Source of the DNA: Pterobdella sp. o SKG-2022
Taxonomy: Eukaryota; Annelida; Clitellata; Hirudinida; Piscicolidae
Assembly: GCA_964035795.1 (NCBI GenBank)
Contig: OZ038325.1
Coordinates: 8,751,698 to 8,815,697, forward strand
Direction: 5' to 3'
DNA: 64,000 nt
Notes under the pieces: model-generated
Told to the model about the DNA's origin: nothing
Seen by the model: the letters and a program-made list of their open reading frames with translations, nothing else
The model's database searches: none
In this document: positions 1 to 13,248 of the stretch, in pieces
How positions within the stretch are numbered: the stretch's first letter is position 1
Layout: every line of letters starts with the position of its first letter
Made by a program: the position numbers and the translations under genes

Positions 1-840
1 ATCATAAATGCAAAACTTACTCAAAATAAACAGTTTATCTATAAAAGAAAAACCCTCTTGATACAAGCTTGAATTTTTTCAATACTTTTAGCCACTATTA
101 ATTATATAAATTCAATATTTATTTCCTCATTAAATTAAAATAAATTTTTTTAAGTTCAGTACCCTTCATTCAATTAAGCTACAATTTATCTTCAACCAGC
201 CCAAACAAAAATTGGGGTATGCACTAATATCAAATGCCCCTGGGCTGTTTGCATTGTCCATTGTGTTTGAGTTGAAGTATGTGTGTGTGTGTGTGTGTGT
301 TTAATCTATGTTTTGTTCATTAGATTTTTTCATATAATTAGTTTATCACTTAATCTAGTTTTTCATCCATGATTTATTGACCTCAGCCTGTTTTTTCTTC
401 ATATGAATGTTGATAATAACAACCATATTAGGTATTTTTTAAAATGCATTTCTAGCTATTAATAAATCTCATATTTTATACCACGTTTCTTAATTAATAA
501 AGTATCTTTACAACAGTATATCAGCACATACATCAACACAAACATGTATTGCTGATTGAATGACTTCACCAAATCAATATATGCATTGTGCTCAGTTTAT
601 TTTAATTACCAAACTTTTCTAGGAAATACTAAACCGGGATTTAAACGCTTTGAATATATAATTACTCTCATATTCCAACAAGATTCTATTGGTTAGTGGT
701 TTATGCTAAATATAGATTTTTAAATTTTATTTAAAAATGGGTGAAATAATGGGGATGTTTGAAGAATGAATATATATAAATGGAAAAGCAAAATAACTCA
801 TTTCCTGTGATTTGTCTCATAACAACAATTAATTCTACAG
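1..840. other. Intergenic AT-rich sequence
   Basis: I see no gene here. The only structured element is a short GT dinucleotide run at about 278-300. The stretch ends in a polypyrimidine-poor but valid acceptor-like TTCTACAG at 833-840, just before the acidic repeat region. Confidence 0.6.
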
Positions 841-973
841 TTATCTTCTTATGATGATGTGGGTGATGATGAAGATGATGGTGACAACGGTGTGGGTGAT
901 GATGAGGATGGGGTGATGATGATGATGGTGTTGATGTCGATGGTGGAAGTGATGATGAGGAGGAGGTTGGTGA

Positions 974-1306
974 TGGGGTGAAGATAATGATGAAAATGAT
1001 GGTGATGATAATGAGGAAGAGAAGGAAGAGGATGATGAGGAAGAGAAGGAAGAGGATGATGAGGAAGAGAAGGAAGAGGATAATGAGGAAGAGAAGGAAG
1101 AGGTTGATGAGGAAGAGAAGGAAGAGGATGATGAGGAAGAGAAGGAAGAGGATAATGAGGAAGAGAAGGAAGAGGTTGATGAGGAAGAGAAGGAAGAGGT
1201 TGATGAGGAAGAGAAGGAAGAGGTTGATGAGGAAGAGAAGGAAGAGGATGATGGCGAGGAAAGGAAAATAATCAAGTTAAGAGCAATGCTGAATAATGAC
1301 GCTTAA
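974..1306 (+). CDS. Candidate terminal exon of an acidic Glu/Asp-rich protein
   Basis: An open frame without an internal ATG start runs from 974 to a TAA at 1304-1306. It reads GEDNDENDGDDN, then about ten copies of an eight-residue acidic repeat (EEEKEEED and variants), and then leaves the repeat into GEERKIIKLRAMLNNDA before the stop. The non-repetitive, ordinary-looking C-terminus in the same frame is the reason to suspect coding. A preceding acidic stretch at 841-907 (LSSYDDVGDDEDDGDNG) lies in another frame directly after an acceptor-like AG, so two exons are possible. It could equally be a non-coding purine-rich minisatellite. No family is recognised. Confidence 0.25.
   Translation, partial: WGEDNDENDGDDNEEEKEEDDEEEKEEDDEEEKEEDNEEEKEEVDEEEKEEDDEEEKEEDNEEEKEEVDEEEKEEVDEEEKEEVDEEEKEEDDGEERKIIKLRAMLNNDA
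1010..1250. repeat. 24-bp purine-rich minisatellite
   Basis: Tandem copies of a 24-bp unit made of GAGGAAGAGAAGGAAGAG plus GATGAT, GATAAT or GTTGAT. About ten copies are present. The unit is divisible by three, so all frames stay open through it. Confidence 0.9.
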
Positions 1307-1309
1307 TGA

Positions 1310-2560
1310 AATTATAAAACAACATAATCAAATAAAAATAATATTTATACAATAAAATATTATTCTGTGGCTTTCTCGAAGATGCAGAATAAAAAAGCCA
1401 AAATCTAATGTTAAAAATCTAAATTTGACGAAAATATTTTTACAGCGCTTATTTTTAAAATTAAATCAAAAAAATAAATCATATATTTTTATACAAAAAA
1501 ATACACCATAAATAACAATCTCTTGAAATCTTTATCAAATCTCTTTGCTTTATTATCACGTATTTCATATGGGTGACTTAAGAGTTGGAAGAAAAGCTTG
1601 ATAAGTTAATAACAAAGGCAAATAGGTAAAATTCAGGTAGAATTTCTATCAAGCTTTTTAGCCTGTGTGTATTATACGGATTAATATAATAACTGCTATA
1701 TAAATATATAGAGATATAAGATATATGTATATAATTTGAGCATAAATTAAATAAATTATAGCAATTGTACAAACATGAAGTATTTCAGGATTATTTGTAT
1801 TTTTTTGAAGTATTTAATTTGTTGTATTCACAAATTATTATAGCTTTGTGTTAACCATTTATTTAAACTTTTGCAGTCTCAATTATTTAGACATATGTAT
1901 TTTTCTACTTATTTAAACTTGTATTCAACAATCATTTAAATTTTTGTATTCACCAATCACTCAAACTTTTGTATTCACCAAATACCACTACATTGGTGTT
2001 GTATTCTAATGTCATTAAAACCACTAAGACCCTCAAAATATGAACGCTTCAACATTCAAAGCGCCAATACGCCAATACATTTCCCCCATCTCTCAATTAA
2101 AATTCATTATAGCTGGCTTTGGATGACTTAAGAGAAGATTTGGGCCCCTGGTGCAAGGGTTTTTGTTGGGAACAACAAAAAGGTATTAAAATATTTTTTT
2201 TATTATTGCTTTTATTTTTTTTTTTTTGTTTCTAGTTATTATTATCATTTTTTGTTCTTTATAATATTTTTTTATTCTTTTTATTGTTCTATTATTTCTA
2301 ATGTTATCATTCTATTTCTTTACCTTAACCATCTTCATGTCAAAGAAGTATTTATAACGGACAGATTGAACAAATAATATTTAAATATAAAATAGTTGAA
2401 AATAAATAAGCCATTAAATTTCATGAGCGTTTGAGTCATTTAAATGTATTTAAACACATTTATTATATACCTTTATTCATGACTCTAACGTCGAGAACTG
2501 TGGTTAATGATGGAAATTTTGTGTCCCTTTCTATAATTTTCTCGATTTGAGGTTGATAAA
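1310..2560. other. Intergenic AT-rich sequence
   Basis: No supported gene. The stretch at about 1855-1985 holds loosely repeated phrases (TTTAAACTTTTG, GTATTCACCAA) suggesting a decayed tandem repeat. Confidence 0.5.
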
Positions 2561-2644
2561 TGGAAGATTCGTATGAAGTAAATTTTTCATTATATGTTGT
2601 ACTGATGCTCAAAATGTTGGTCTTCAAAGTGGGTATAGGTGGTG

Positions 2645-2930
<286 letters not shown>

Positions 2931-2959
2931 TATACAAATATCTATATAAAGAATTCACT

Positions 2960-5320
2960 AGTAAACCCCTTTGATTATAAAATAAAATATGTTTAATTTT
3001 TTTAATACTTTTGAAATTTTGAGCAGACGGAGCGATATTAAGTCCATATGTGGGAAAAAAATATTTGCTAGATGTATTTATTCAAATCTAGATTTTAGTT
3101 ACATCAACGATTGACTTCATAATCAATACAGGCTAAAAATAATCATATATGACGTAGATTATTATTATTATTATATTATTAATATTATAGGACGTAGGTG
3201 GATTACTCAAATTGATTTAAGTGAGAATATTGGATGAGTAACATACTAATACGATTGGTTGAGGATTATTGTTTCTATAGCTAGACTTTTAAATAAAAGT
3301 TATGTGGAAGTGTACAGTTAAAAATATCAGTTCGCAAAGGGTAGTTTTGTAATCTTAATTTAAGTTCTTGTGTTTAATGTGAGTAGAAACTTCTGTAAGC
3401 GAAAATAAACAAAACCAACTTAAGTATACTCCAAAGAGATTTAGTCCATAGAATTTAAACGTTTTATTAATTAAATATATTTTGAAAACGTTAATAAAGA
3501 TCTAAATTGAAAAATAAATTTCCCAAAATTTCATTACCTCAACAAACATTGCATACAATTGGATTTACGGTATGAAACACTATAAATGCTTCTCTATCAG
3601 GCTGTTTAACTATTGATGCTTCTAGGTCATACCCACTGACTGTCAAAACACCACCTTCTACCACGTCTCAAATATTCCTTTCCAGAACAAACAAGAAAGA
3701 ATCTTTAGGTGAAAACTTCAACTAGAGATTGCCTGCCTTGTTAATTGATTCTCTAGTTTAACATACATTAATAATAATCTCACTCATATTAACTCAACCC
3801 TTAGTTTTAAGGATTCCTGATTTCAAAAGCGTTACAGAGGCGAAATTTGTCGCTAACAAATAAGACCAATCCTAGAAACCACCCACAGCTTTTGAGGAAA
3901 TTATATTTATATACAACTTTTTGATCAGCATTTGATGTTTATCTTATCCCAATTCATCACCGTTGTGTACCAGCTCGAGACTTTTTTACTAGAAAAAAAA
4001 ACCTAGTTCTTAAATGTATTTTTTTGTGGGTGACTTCTATAATGTAAATAATGAGGTTTGTTAAAAATAAAAGAGGGGGTCACATGTGATATGAAAATAT
4101 TGTGCCAAATAGGAACAGAGTCAGTCGAGCCATAAGAACTTGGGGGATAATCTACGAGATTTATTATAGTGATGTTCATAATAGTGATGATGATGATGGT
4201 GAATATAAAGTAAACACTAAACGAAGGTTTTTGCTAACGAAAAGAGGAAGACACATATGGTACAACGATGGAAACAAACACAAAGTATTTATTTATTCAA
4301 TAGACAAAGTTTTTCGTAAAAAAATCTTATATTATCAGGTGGGAACATAATAATAACAATTACCACTTACTTTTTGGGGGGATAGCTTGGTACTGAGGTA
4401 GGCAGACGATCATAAATGAAAACAAGGTGACTTTCCATAGCATTTTGGCCCAAATCCTTCACAGCATGCCTTCAGAACAGTTTATGGGAGAGTCAAGGTG
4501 TGGTGGGAGGAGGGGGTTTTGAAGAATTAAATTTTTTTAATTTTATACAATTTTTGACAAAGTTTTCTGAATTATTAACTTATTTTACTTATTTAAAATA
4601 TTTCGAAACTCGCTTTTAAAAGTTTTTCAGTCAGAATATAATAAAGTTTAAAAATGTTATTGACAACTTAAATGGTATTTTTAGTCCATCCATATAAACA
4701 ACCCTGTTCGTATTTATCATATTTCCACTCAAACACATATAGACAAGTATGTCGCTACTCTTGTTATTTAAGATTCCACCAATAGGAACTCGTGGTTTCA
4801 AGCATATAAACTCTTCGAAGAAGAAGCAATGAATGCAAAAATGAATATGTATGAAATAACTCACATTCATGAAGCTTAATTTGATAGTTATATAGGATAA
4901 CTCATATAGAGGTATTCATATACGTTGCTTAATACAATGTCAGAGCTGTCCTTTTAGTTTTACATGTATACAAATAGTTGAGATTAACCTACCAGGGATC
5001 AACGAGAATAGTTCAAAAGTTTGGCGCTATTGTTGAAAGTAGCAAATGTGTGAATTCATGAGTCATTTTCGACTCATGAGGAGCTTAATTAGAGATATTA
5101 TTTTAAATTCAAAATTTTTTTCAAAATTTATAACATTAATTTGATATACGAAATGTTTTTAGAAAACTGGTTTATTTTCCTTATATGTTGCCGTTGTGGA
5201 TATTGATGGGAATTGTTTCAACACTTATTTACAATGCACTCAACACCTCAAATACACTATAAAAGGAAAAAACTTGTGCAAAAACACAAAAAAATATTTC
5301 TTCTGCTTAACCAACAGCGA
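2960..5320. other. Intergenic sequence, nothing supported
   Basis: AT-rich sequence with a short TTA run near 3157-3175. A short open frame at 4102-4350 starts without ATG and has no recognisable product. I see no convincing gene, RNA or mobile element. Confidence 0.45.
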
Positions 5321-5328
5321 ATAATACG

Positions 5329-5469
5329 ATGGAGTTTAATTTCGTGAAAAAATCTTCAATGATAACCTACGTCACTAGTGATCTGCGAAAATACAGCCTG
5401 GATGTAGTGTGCTCCAAGTGCGAAGTGATAATTAAATTAAAAAGGAATCATGACTACAGTTTTAATTGA
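5329..5469 (+). CDS. Short orphan ORF or first exon, 46 aa
   Basis: ATG at 5329 opens a 46-residue frame ending at TGA 5467-5469. It contains a CSKC pair and a basic segment (IIKLKRNHDYSF), and its codon use is less AT-biased than its surroundings. A GTGCGA or GTGATA donor-like site lies inside it, so it may be a first exon whose partner is the frame at about 5850-6038, across the CA repeat. No family recognised; it may be chance. Confidence 0.2.
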   Translation: MEFNFVKKSSMITYVTSDLRKYSLDVVCSKCEVIIKLKRNHDYSFN

Positions 5470-5634
5470 AATTTTTTTCTTTTTTTATAAACGCCTTTAA
5501 AACTCGTCTCAAAACATAATTCCAGGAAGATATTTTAAAGGAATCATTTTTAAGCTAACCCTCATCCCACCTCTCATCGCACCCCCCATCTCACCCACCA
5601 TCCCACTCTTCATATTTCCCGTTCTTTATCTCCT

Positions 5635-5636
<2 letters not shown>

Positions 5637-5725
<89 letters not shown>
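5637..5725. repeat. (CA)n dinucleotide array
   Basis: About 44 perfect CA repeats. Confidence 0.97.
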
Positions 5726-5727
<2 letters not shown>

Positions 5728-5849
5728 CCTCTTCTTCACATCCACTTCCCAATCTCATTGTTCTGTGATTCATTATCGATATATCCTTATTCGTATTTCT
5801 ATTACTGTTATTGTTTTTTGTTTTCATTAGTGTTATTACTATTTATAAT

Positions 5850-6038
5850 GTTTCAATTAGTATTATTCCCAGTCACGATCATGATGGGAATTTTTTAAAG
5901 GATGAGAACTTAATGAAAAACAAAAACATCAATCACTCAAATACCAGAGATTCCAGAAACTTCGGTTCTGGAAACTTCCATACTGATCGATACTTAACAA
6001 GTACATCACTAACGGAAGTAATCAAAAAGTCTAAATAG
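5850..6038 (+). CDS. Candidate terminal exon of unknown protein
   Basis: Open frame ending at TAG 6036-6038, reading HDHDGNFLKDENLMKN and then an Asn/Ser-rich hydrophilic tail ending EVIKKSK. Acceptor-like AGs (TTTTCATTAG and TTTCAATTAG) precede it. There is no ATG at a sensible position, so if it is real it is the last exon of something. No homology recognised. Confidence 0.2.
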   Translation, partial: VSISIIPSHDHDGNFLKDENLMKNKNINHSNTRDSRNFGSGNFHTDRYLTSTSLTEVIKKSK

Positions 6039-6039
6039 G

Positions 6040-7406
6040 ATTGTTATTTTTATAGCGCTTCATATTTATTTATGGTTATTTTGATGGTCGATAAACGTCA
6101 GTAATTTCTCGATGCCATAAAGCTTTTAATGAATGTGCTTTTCAGCTATAAAGCTCTTTATTGTTTTCTACCATAGGTTTACAAACCCTCGTGGGGTATA
6201 ATAGGTTTTCGATTTCTTAGAAGTATAATGATGGCTTCTCCGAATTTTTGTGAAGTTATACAACTCATATGTTTTCATGATCTTTGATCAGATCAACTTC
6301 CTAAGTTTAAATGAACGGAAATTGAAGCGCTGACGACCGGCGAGTATGACGTCATAATGAATGAAAAACACAGCAATAATAATAATAATAATAATAAAAG
6401 AATAGAAAATAATGATAAATAAAAATTGCTAAAAAATGGTAAAAAAGATAAAAAACAAATAGGACAAAAGGTTAAAAAAATTAGCATACATTTTTTCACG
6501 TAACTAAGAACCAAAATAATCGATAAAGTAACGACGTTATATGAAAACTATGAAAAAAAAATTAATTTAACATATAACAGGATTAACAGTATTATGAATT
6601 TATAATAGTTTTGAGAAATAACAACGGTATGAATGGTAAAAATGGTATCAATCTATAACAGCAAAAATGATTTACAATGTTATCAATATGTAACAAGGCT
6701 AATGATTTACAATTTTATCATATATAACAAGGCTAATAACACAAGAACAAAAGTGTGTTTCATAAAGCTATGTGATATTTTCCGGTCTGTGTGGGACCTT
6801 AACACGATTAGGTGTGACAAATGTTTTTTGTTTTTTGATGTGTTTGTAAAACTTAATTTTAGTTTGTTTTTTGATTAATTTTTTTGTATTTTTCAATAAT
6901 TTTGAGTTTATAATTATTTTCTATGTAAAAAAGCGCCCAGAATAATGTGATATTATGTAGTGTTTTGATAACAAAAAGTACAGATTTTTAATTTAAACAA
7001 ACGTCTATTTTGGTTGAACAAACATTTAATATTTCCATTTTATTTGGACGAGGTTAATGTTTTGTGGATATCGAAAAGCTTAGTGAAAATATTAAAAGTG
7101 CGTTTCTCTTCTATAATTTTGAGCTCATTTTATTTAAAAAGAATATTAATTATTATTTCAATTTTTTATTAAATTGAAAATAAATTTTTACATTGAGTTT
7201 ATGAATAATATTAATTTATAAAACATTGTTTAAGGTACATTAAAGTCACAAGGTAAAAGTAAACTCAGTTATAATATGTTGCGTTAAAGAAAATGAAGGA
7301 AACTCTTTTTTTAAAGAATATTTTACATAATTAAGTTTATTTTTTTAATTAGTATTTTTCAATCTATAATTTGTAAATTTTAGACATCTTGAATTGAGAA
7401 GTTGAA
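6040..7406. other. Intergenic upstream of the MFS gene
   Basis: AT-rich with short AAT runs near 6377-6400. A splice-acceptor-like TTTTAG at about 7378-7383 lies 23 nt before the MFS start codon, so part of this region may be 5' UTR intron. Confidence 0.45.
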
Positions 7407-10400
7407 ATGGAATCATTCGTGAAAATATTGTGTTTCTGCGGAATAACTTTTTGTCTGGTAATTATATTCAGCATTTATGCATTTTAAGAATTTAAATTTT
7501 ATTATATAAAAATTTAACTCAATCTTTTTAATAAAAATTAACTCTATTACCAATAAAATTTTTCAGGGTGGTTCTTTGTCGATGACGGCCATTTCAATTT
7601 ACCACGCTACCTTATGGTTTTACAAAAGCCAGACGTTCCTCTCATTAGTATTCATTAGCAAGGCTATTGGTTATATGGTTGGCTCAATCATTACATGGTG
7701 GTTTTTTAAACGCAGCAATCAAGTTATAGTTTCAAGTATGTCTTTACTGGGATTGGCTGTGACAGTATTAGCTTTTCCTACCACATCAGAATACATGTAT
7801 TTGTTTGTTCTGCTCGTTCTTTATGGCATCTGTGTCGAAATATTTAAAAGCAGTATGTTTCTTTCAATAATAATTCAATACTTCAAATTATCCTAAAAAT
7901 AATAAAATATTCATTAAAGTGTCATTTTTAAAAAAACATTTTAAACTTTCAGGTTTTCAAAATCTCTTGGGAATCAACTACAGTAGAACGTCATACATTC
8001 CTAAAATTGCAGATGTTTTTTTTTCTTTAGGCTACGTTTTCACTCTTGCTATCATCATATTCTTCTGTAACCCTCCTTTTGATCACCCATCTTCCACATC
8101 TCTATCCAATAGTACCATCAAACTTCCAAATATCTCTAATAGTACTCAATCAATCAACACTGAAACCCCATTCAAAAAGTTCAAAAGATCAGTTGATGAT
8201 TCATCTAACTTAACTTTCACAGATAATACTAATGGCACAACCGGTATTATAAAAAATAACTCACCAATAACATCTGCCACACCCCCAAGCACCTCAAAAC
8301 TTGAAACAACAACAATTCCAACAACAAAAAGTATATCAACTACAACAACAAACTCAACAAAAAAAATTCTATTAACTACAACAACAAGTCCAACAACAAA
8401 AAGTATATCCACTACAACAACAAGCTCGACTACAAAAAGTACATTGTCTACAACATCATCATTGGTCACCACCATCGGCATAAACAACACTAATCAAACA
8501 ACATCGAGCACCACAACAACTAGCACTAAAGCCATCACAAGACCTGAGTTCATTGACAGCAACAACGACAACCATCACAAAGACTTTGCCTCAGGTTATA
8601 AGGGGGGTTTATGATTGGGTGTCAATGTTATGGTTATATTTTTAGATTTTAATATTATTGTATGCTTAAAAGGTTATTTATAAGTATCATTTCTATTGAT
8701 CCCCATCATATACAAATATTCAATGTTAAATTAGCCTTTTTGAAATTGTTTGCATTTTTCCTAATAATCTTAAAGAAAATATAAAATTATCATTTAAGTC
8801 TCTTATATAAATTTCCAATTTTTCAATTCTTTCACACACGCTAACACAGGTCAATCGATCAAGCAAGATTTAAAAGACTCCCTCAACAAGCATCCAATCG
8901 ACGCAGATCTTAACGACCACCATTTCACCTCTTCCCCCACCACACCACCCATCAACCAAACATTAAATGCAACAATGGACGGTAATACGACATTTACGCG
9001 CAATCATATTGCGGGATATGAAGCATTTTCCACTACAAAAACTGTTACTGGTGTGGAGATTGTGAATAATCAAAGTAGTAGTAAGGATAATATCACTAAC
9101 ACTACTTCAACTATATTTATAAAATCAACAGCACCACCACCATTACCACCTTCTTCTACATTGATAACCACTACTATCAAGTCAACAGTACCTACCGATA
9201 CCATTACTACTACTATATCTACAGTGTCTAGGTTAACAACTATCAATACAGTCATCCATAATACAGCTTCACCACTCCCCGCAACATCACTACCAAGCAC
9301 AACCCACGCAACGACTGTCATTCATACAACAACTAAAGGCGTCAGTAAGGTTTCTAACATTGACGTTAGGACCTCTAAGCCGACGCCTGTTACCACTCAC
9401 TCCACTGGGATTTACAGTGTTGAACCAACTGTATCAGCTACCGTGTCTGTGAGCATAAAGACTGCGTCAGAAGATAAAGTTACACCACCTAATGAGCATA
9501 AAGTTATTGATGAAGAAGACAAGGGTTTAAAATTAAAGATAGCATGTCTGGAGTGGGTGGACCACACAGCCAACAAACTCACTTTCCACCACATCCCCTA
9601 CTTCCTTGGGTTTTTCTTCATCTCCTTTATAATGCTTTTCATGAGTGCGTTTTTGTTTCTAGCCAACAGAAACAGTTCTAAAATCATGTTATACAGACAT
9701 GTGTCAGAAAACACGTACACTCTCGCAGGATCTGGTCATCTTTCCACTCTGATTATGACTCCTTTGAGAACATTCTTCGCTCGCTTAGGTGTCTTCATCT
9801 TTCACTGGTCTTTTTCCTCGTTTGAGGTGCTTTTGGCTGGGGTATTTATGGTGTTTTTTTTATCCATACCAGGCACAGAAGTCACTGTATCTTTGGTGGG
9901 GTGCTTAATGCTGTGGCTCTTCCATTTTGCTGGGAAGGTGTTCCTACTTTTCCTTGTCAGTACCATAGCTTCTAACGGTACTTTGAGTTGGATAGGCTCT
10001 GTAGGGATGCTTCTATCTTGTCTCTGTTACTACCCCATCTTCTACCACCCTTCGAACCAAACCATCGACTGTCTGCCTTTGTCGCTGGTCATATTCTCAA
10101 CTTCGTTCTTCTTTTCTTTCATTAACCCATCCGTCATCGACTATTATAACAAGCTCAATGTTCTCTCTCGTATTCATCTTGTCCAGCAAGTTGCCACCTT
10201 TCTAGGTTTCATATTATTATTATTAGTAGTAGTAGTAGTAGCGTTATCGTTTATATTAATAATTTCCCCCGACCTCCTCACAGGAGAACTAACCACTCCG
10301 GCCATCACTACCTACCTCGTCCTTGCTTCAGATATCGATTACTTCCTTCACTCCATCAGCACCATTTCATTTATCCTCCTCCTCTCCCTCTGTCTCATCC

Positions 10401-10612
10401 ATCTATCATTCCCCAATACTTTGTCGAAAAGAGAAAGTTCTAGAAAGAAAAACGATCACAAAGTAACTTATAAAAAGAGAAATTCTAAAAAATCTTCTTT
10501 TGATAACGCTGTTCTCATCACAAATGATGAGGAAGACGACGATGACTATGAAGTTAGTAATGAAACTGCGTTAAACGGTCATTCTACCACCAAACCACTT
10601 TTATTGAGTTGA
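7407..10612 (+). CDS. MFSD4/NAGLT1-like MFS transporter with mucin-like loop
   Basis: Four exons fit one frame: 7407-7457, 7567-7852, 7953-8594 and 8850-10612, giving 2,742 nt and 913 aa. Residues 1 to about 165 hold five hydrophobic segments, including a degenerate MFS motif-A region (SKAIGYMVGSIITWWFFKR). Next comes about 390 residues very rich in Thr, Ser and Pro with many N-x-S/T sites. The remaining helices start near residue 575 (HIPYFLGFFFISFIMLF), and the protein ends in a charged cytosolic tail with a Lys-rich patch and an acidic cluster. Five helices before the loop would place it between TM5 and TM6, outside the cell, which fits dense glycosylation. In MFSD4 and NAGLT1 relatives the same loop exists but is short. 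The family call rests on topology and a few motifs; the substrate is unknown. A generic divergent MFS protein is the alternative. Confidence 0.7.
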
Positions 10613-11474
10613 TACCATATAAACTACGGCATTAGCACTATGATGATTTTAACCGTTGAGATATAGGCTTTGAAGCGTCTTGGCTGCAGTAATTATGTAT
10701 AGATATTTGAATGTTTTCACCATTAGACTTCATTGTTTAGGCTCCTTTATGTTATACGCTTAAATATCATAAAAATTAAATTGAAATTCTCAAAGTTGAT
10801 CAAAATAAAATTTAAAAAATTTTTCTATTATTTACACTGTCTAAAAACATCCGTTTATATAACAAATCAGTGGTCCACCAATCATTCACGGAAATATATG
10901 ATGTTACATTGTTATGGACCTGTAAATATGCATACATTATATAAATATACAAAATAATATGAATATGCATAAATCATAAATAAATGTATATATAAATAAT
11001 TTATATGCATAAATGATATGAATATAATTATATAATATAAATATAATTTATGAGCAATTAGCCTCAAAATTGTGAATCATAAAAACACGACAAATTTTTT
11101 ATTTTGACGAAGCTTTCCGATATTTTCTATAGAATATGTCGTGTTTTTGTGATTCACATAAATATAATTATATGACATAAAGATAATTATATTATAAATA
11201 TGATTATATGATATAAAATTATTATTATTAAGATTTTTATAGCGCACAGTTATCAATTCAAGATTGCTTCAGAGGCACTCAATTATAAGACATAAATAGA
11301 CAACCAAGATGACTGGTTGCCATGGTTGCAGACAAATATGGCAGTGACAATGTTCATAATTTAGTCACTCATGCGTGTGTGTTTACCAGGGGTTGGGTGT
11401 GTGGAAAATTCGAAAAATTTTGGTTAGTAGTGATAATATTAACTGGAACCAGTTTTGGGTGTTGAAAGAATTTG
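10613..11474. other. 3' flank and intergenic
   Basis: AT-rich, with imperfect TATGAATATAATTA repeats at 10960-11220 and one copy of the inverted-repeat element listed separately. Confidence 0.5.
11072..11157. repeat. Inverted repeat with AAGCTT-bearing core
   Basis: Arms of about 20 nt (left 11072-11093, GTGAATCATAAAAACACGAC; right 11138-11157, its near-perfect reverse complement) flank a core with TTTTGACGAAGCTTTCCG. The core and one arm recur, inverted, at 38351-38400, so this is a dispersed repeat and not a lone hairpin. A MITE or foldback element is likely. Confidence 0.75.
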
Positions 11475-13248
11475 ATGATGAATGATAAGGGTTATCAAAA
11501 AAAAAGTTTTTATTTGATGAGAAGTAGGGAATCAGATGGAAACAATGAAGCCAATACAGCTTCAGATGAAGGAAATATATGGGATAGTTCTGAAGAAAGT
11601 TTCAAAAAAGAAAAAAATAAAATCAAAAAACGAAAACAAACCAAAGGCCAAAAAAACTCTACTCACAAAGACCCACCCAACACCGCAGCAAATGAATTAG
11701 ACTTGAAAAGGTTAGATGAGAAATACTTCGAGTTACGTGAGATGCTGATAAAGTCTTCCTTGAAAAAGCCTCCATCAAGCAATATGATGGCTATGCTGAA
11801 GATGGTTTTTGAAATTAATATTAAGAGAGAGCAGCTGTATTATCAAAGACTGTATCAGCTCAATAAGAGGAGGTTGGTGATGTGTGAGGGTGGTGTGTGC
11901 TTGTGTTTGAGAAGGAGATTTTCTAAGTTGTTGTAGATGCAAAATTTTGAAAAAATATTATAAGTTGAATTGATTTTGAAGTTTTTATATTAAAATAAGA
12001 TTGGTTAAATAAATTTGAAAGGAATTTGTCGCAAGAAAATCTTCAAAAAGCAAAACCAGGTGTTTACTCTTTAAAAAATTCCAAAGCATATTTTTATAAT
12101 AAAATCGAATTATTGTTATTGAATAAATTGCTTATAAAATATTTGAATGTTTCAAAAAAAATGCACTATAAACCACCAAAAAAGGAGAAAGAGGAGTTCA
12201 AAGTAAGAGTAGGTCTGCAACGGAGAAGAGTGGAAGGAAGGTGGAGAGAAAGAGATCCAGGTCTGTTGGAAGATCTGTGCCTTGGAATGAAGAAGATGGA
12301 GGAGAGCATCGTGAGAGAAGAAGAGAGAAAAATAGAGAAAAAACTAAAGTTAAAGAAATTCATTTTTTGAAAGAAACTGAAAATGAAAAATTGAAAAAAT
12401 GGCTTGAGAGTAAAGAAGAAGAAATGAAAAAGCTAAAACGGAAACAGAAAGAAGAGAAGAAAAAAGAAAAGGAAAAAGAAATGAAAGCGGAAGAAGATAA
12501 AAAAAAGAAAAAAGAAGAGTCAGATGAAAAAGTAAGATCATGGCTTGACAAGAAGAAAACGAATAATAAAAATAATAAGACTATAAAAAATAACAATAAT
12601 AACCACCTTGACAACCATTTAACTTCTCACAATGAACATCCCATAAAACAAGCCTTAATCGATGATGACATAAACGGCGCATGTCACTCAACGACCAATG
12701 AGGTTGCAGAAGATAAAGTTATCTTGACATCACGTGAAGAGATCGTCCAATTGAAAGACATCAGCAGTTTTAACAAAGAAATTCAACAAGGAAACTCAAA
12801 TGAATATGAAGAAACCGAATCGATGAAAATAGACACAGAAATAAAAAACGTTAAAAAAAGCGAAAATAATGACCATAAATCACCAGATGTCGCCTCAAAA
12901 GAAGATTCAAAAAACAATCTCAACGACCCAACCAACCAGCCCCTCGTTGAAACCGCCATTATCAAAGATGATGATGGAAATGTGTTTATTAAGAACCTTC
13001 TAGACAAATTCAAGAAGGAAACTTTGGTAGAACAGACCACATCCCCTTCTCCCAACATTGTTTACACTAAAAATATCAGCAACCATAACAGTAAAAACAA
13101 CTCAGAGAGTAATAATAATGATAATGAGGCTAATGAAGATGAGAATAATGATGATGTTGCTAAAAAACGTGAAGAGACAATGAAAAAAAGTGTGAAATTC
13201 AGCGTGGATAGTGACAATGCTTACAAACCCTCATGGCTTCTTGATTGA
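11475..13248 (+). CDS. Lys/Glu-rich coiled-coil protein (possibly CCDC34/CCDC181-like)
   Basis: Two open blocks: 11475 to about 11872 (ATG at 11475; DPPNTAANELDLKRLDEKYF, ending in a basic LNKRR) and about 12204 to 13248 (SRSVGRSVPWNEEDG, then a long E/K coiled coil). Joining them at AG|GTTGGT (11872) and an AG near 12203 gives 481 in-frame codons, but the acceptor lacks a pyrimidine tract, so the junction is a guess and they could be two genes. The coiled coil carries two WL-x-x-K units (KWLESKEEEM, SWLDKKK), a pattern I associate with CCDC34/CCDC181-type proteins. The C-terminal third is Asn/Asp-rich and disordered, ending SVKFSVDSDNAYKPSWLLD. Function unknown. Confidence 0.55.

Noticed and set aside
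4102..4350. 82-codon frame as a gene
   Set aside because: Lacks an ATG start and any recognisable domain or splice context; retained only as part of the intergenic description.
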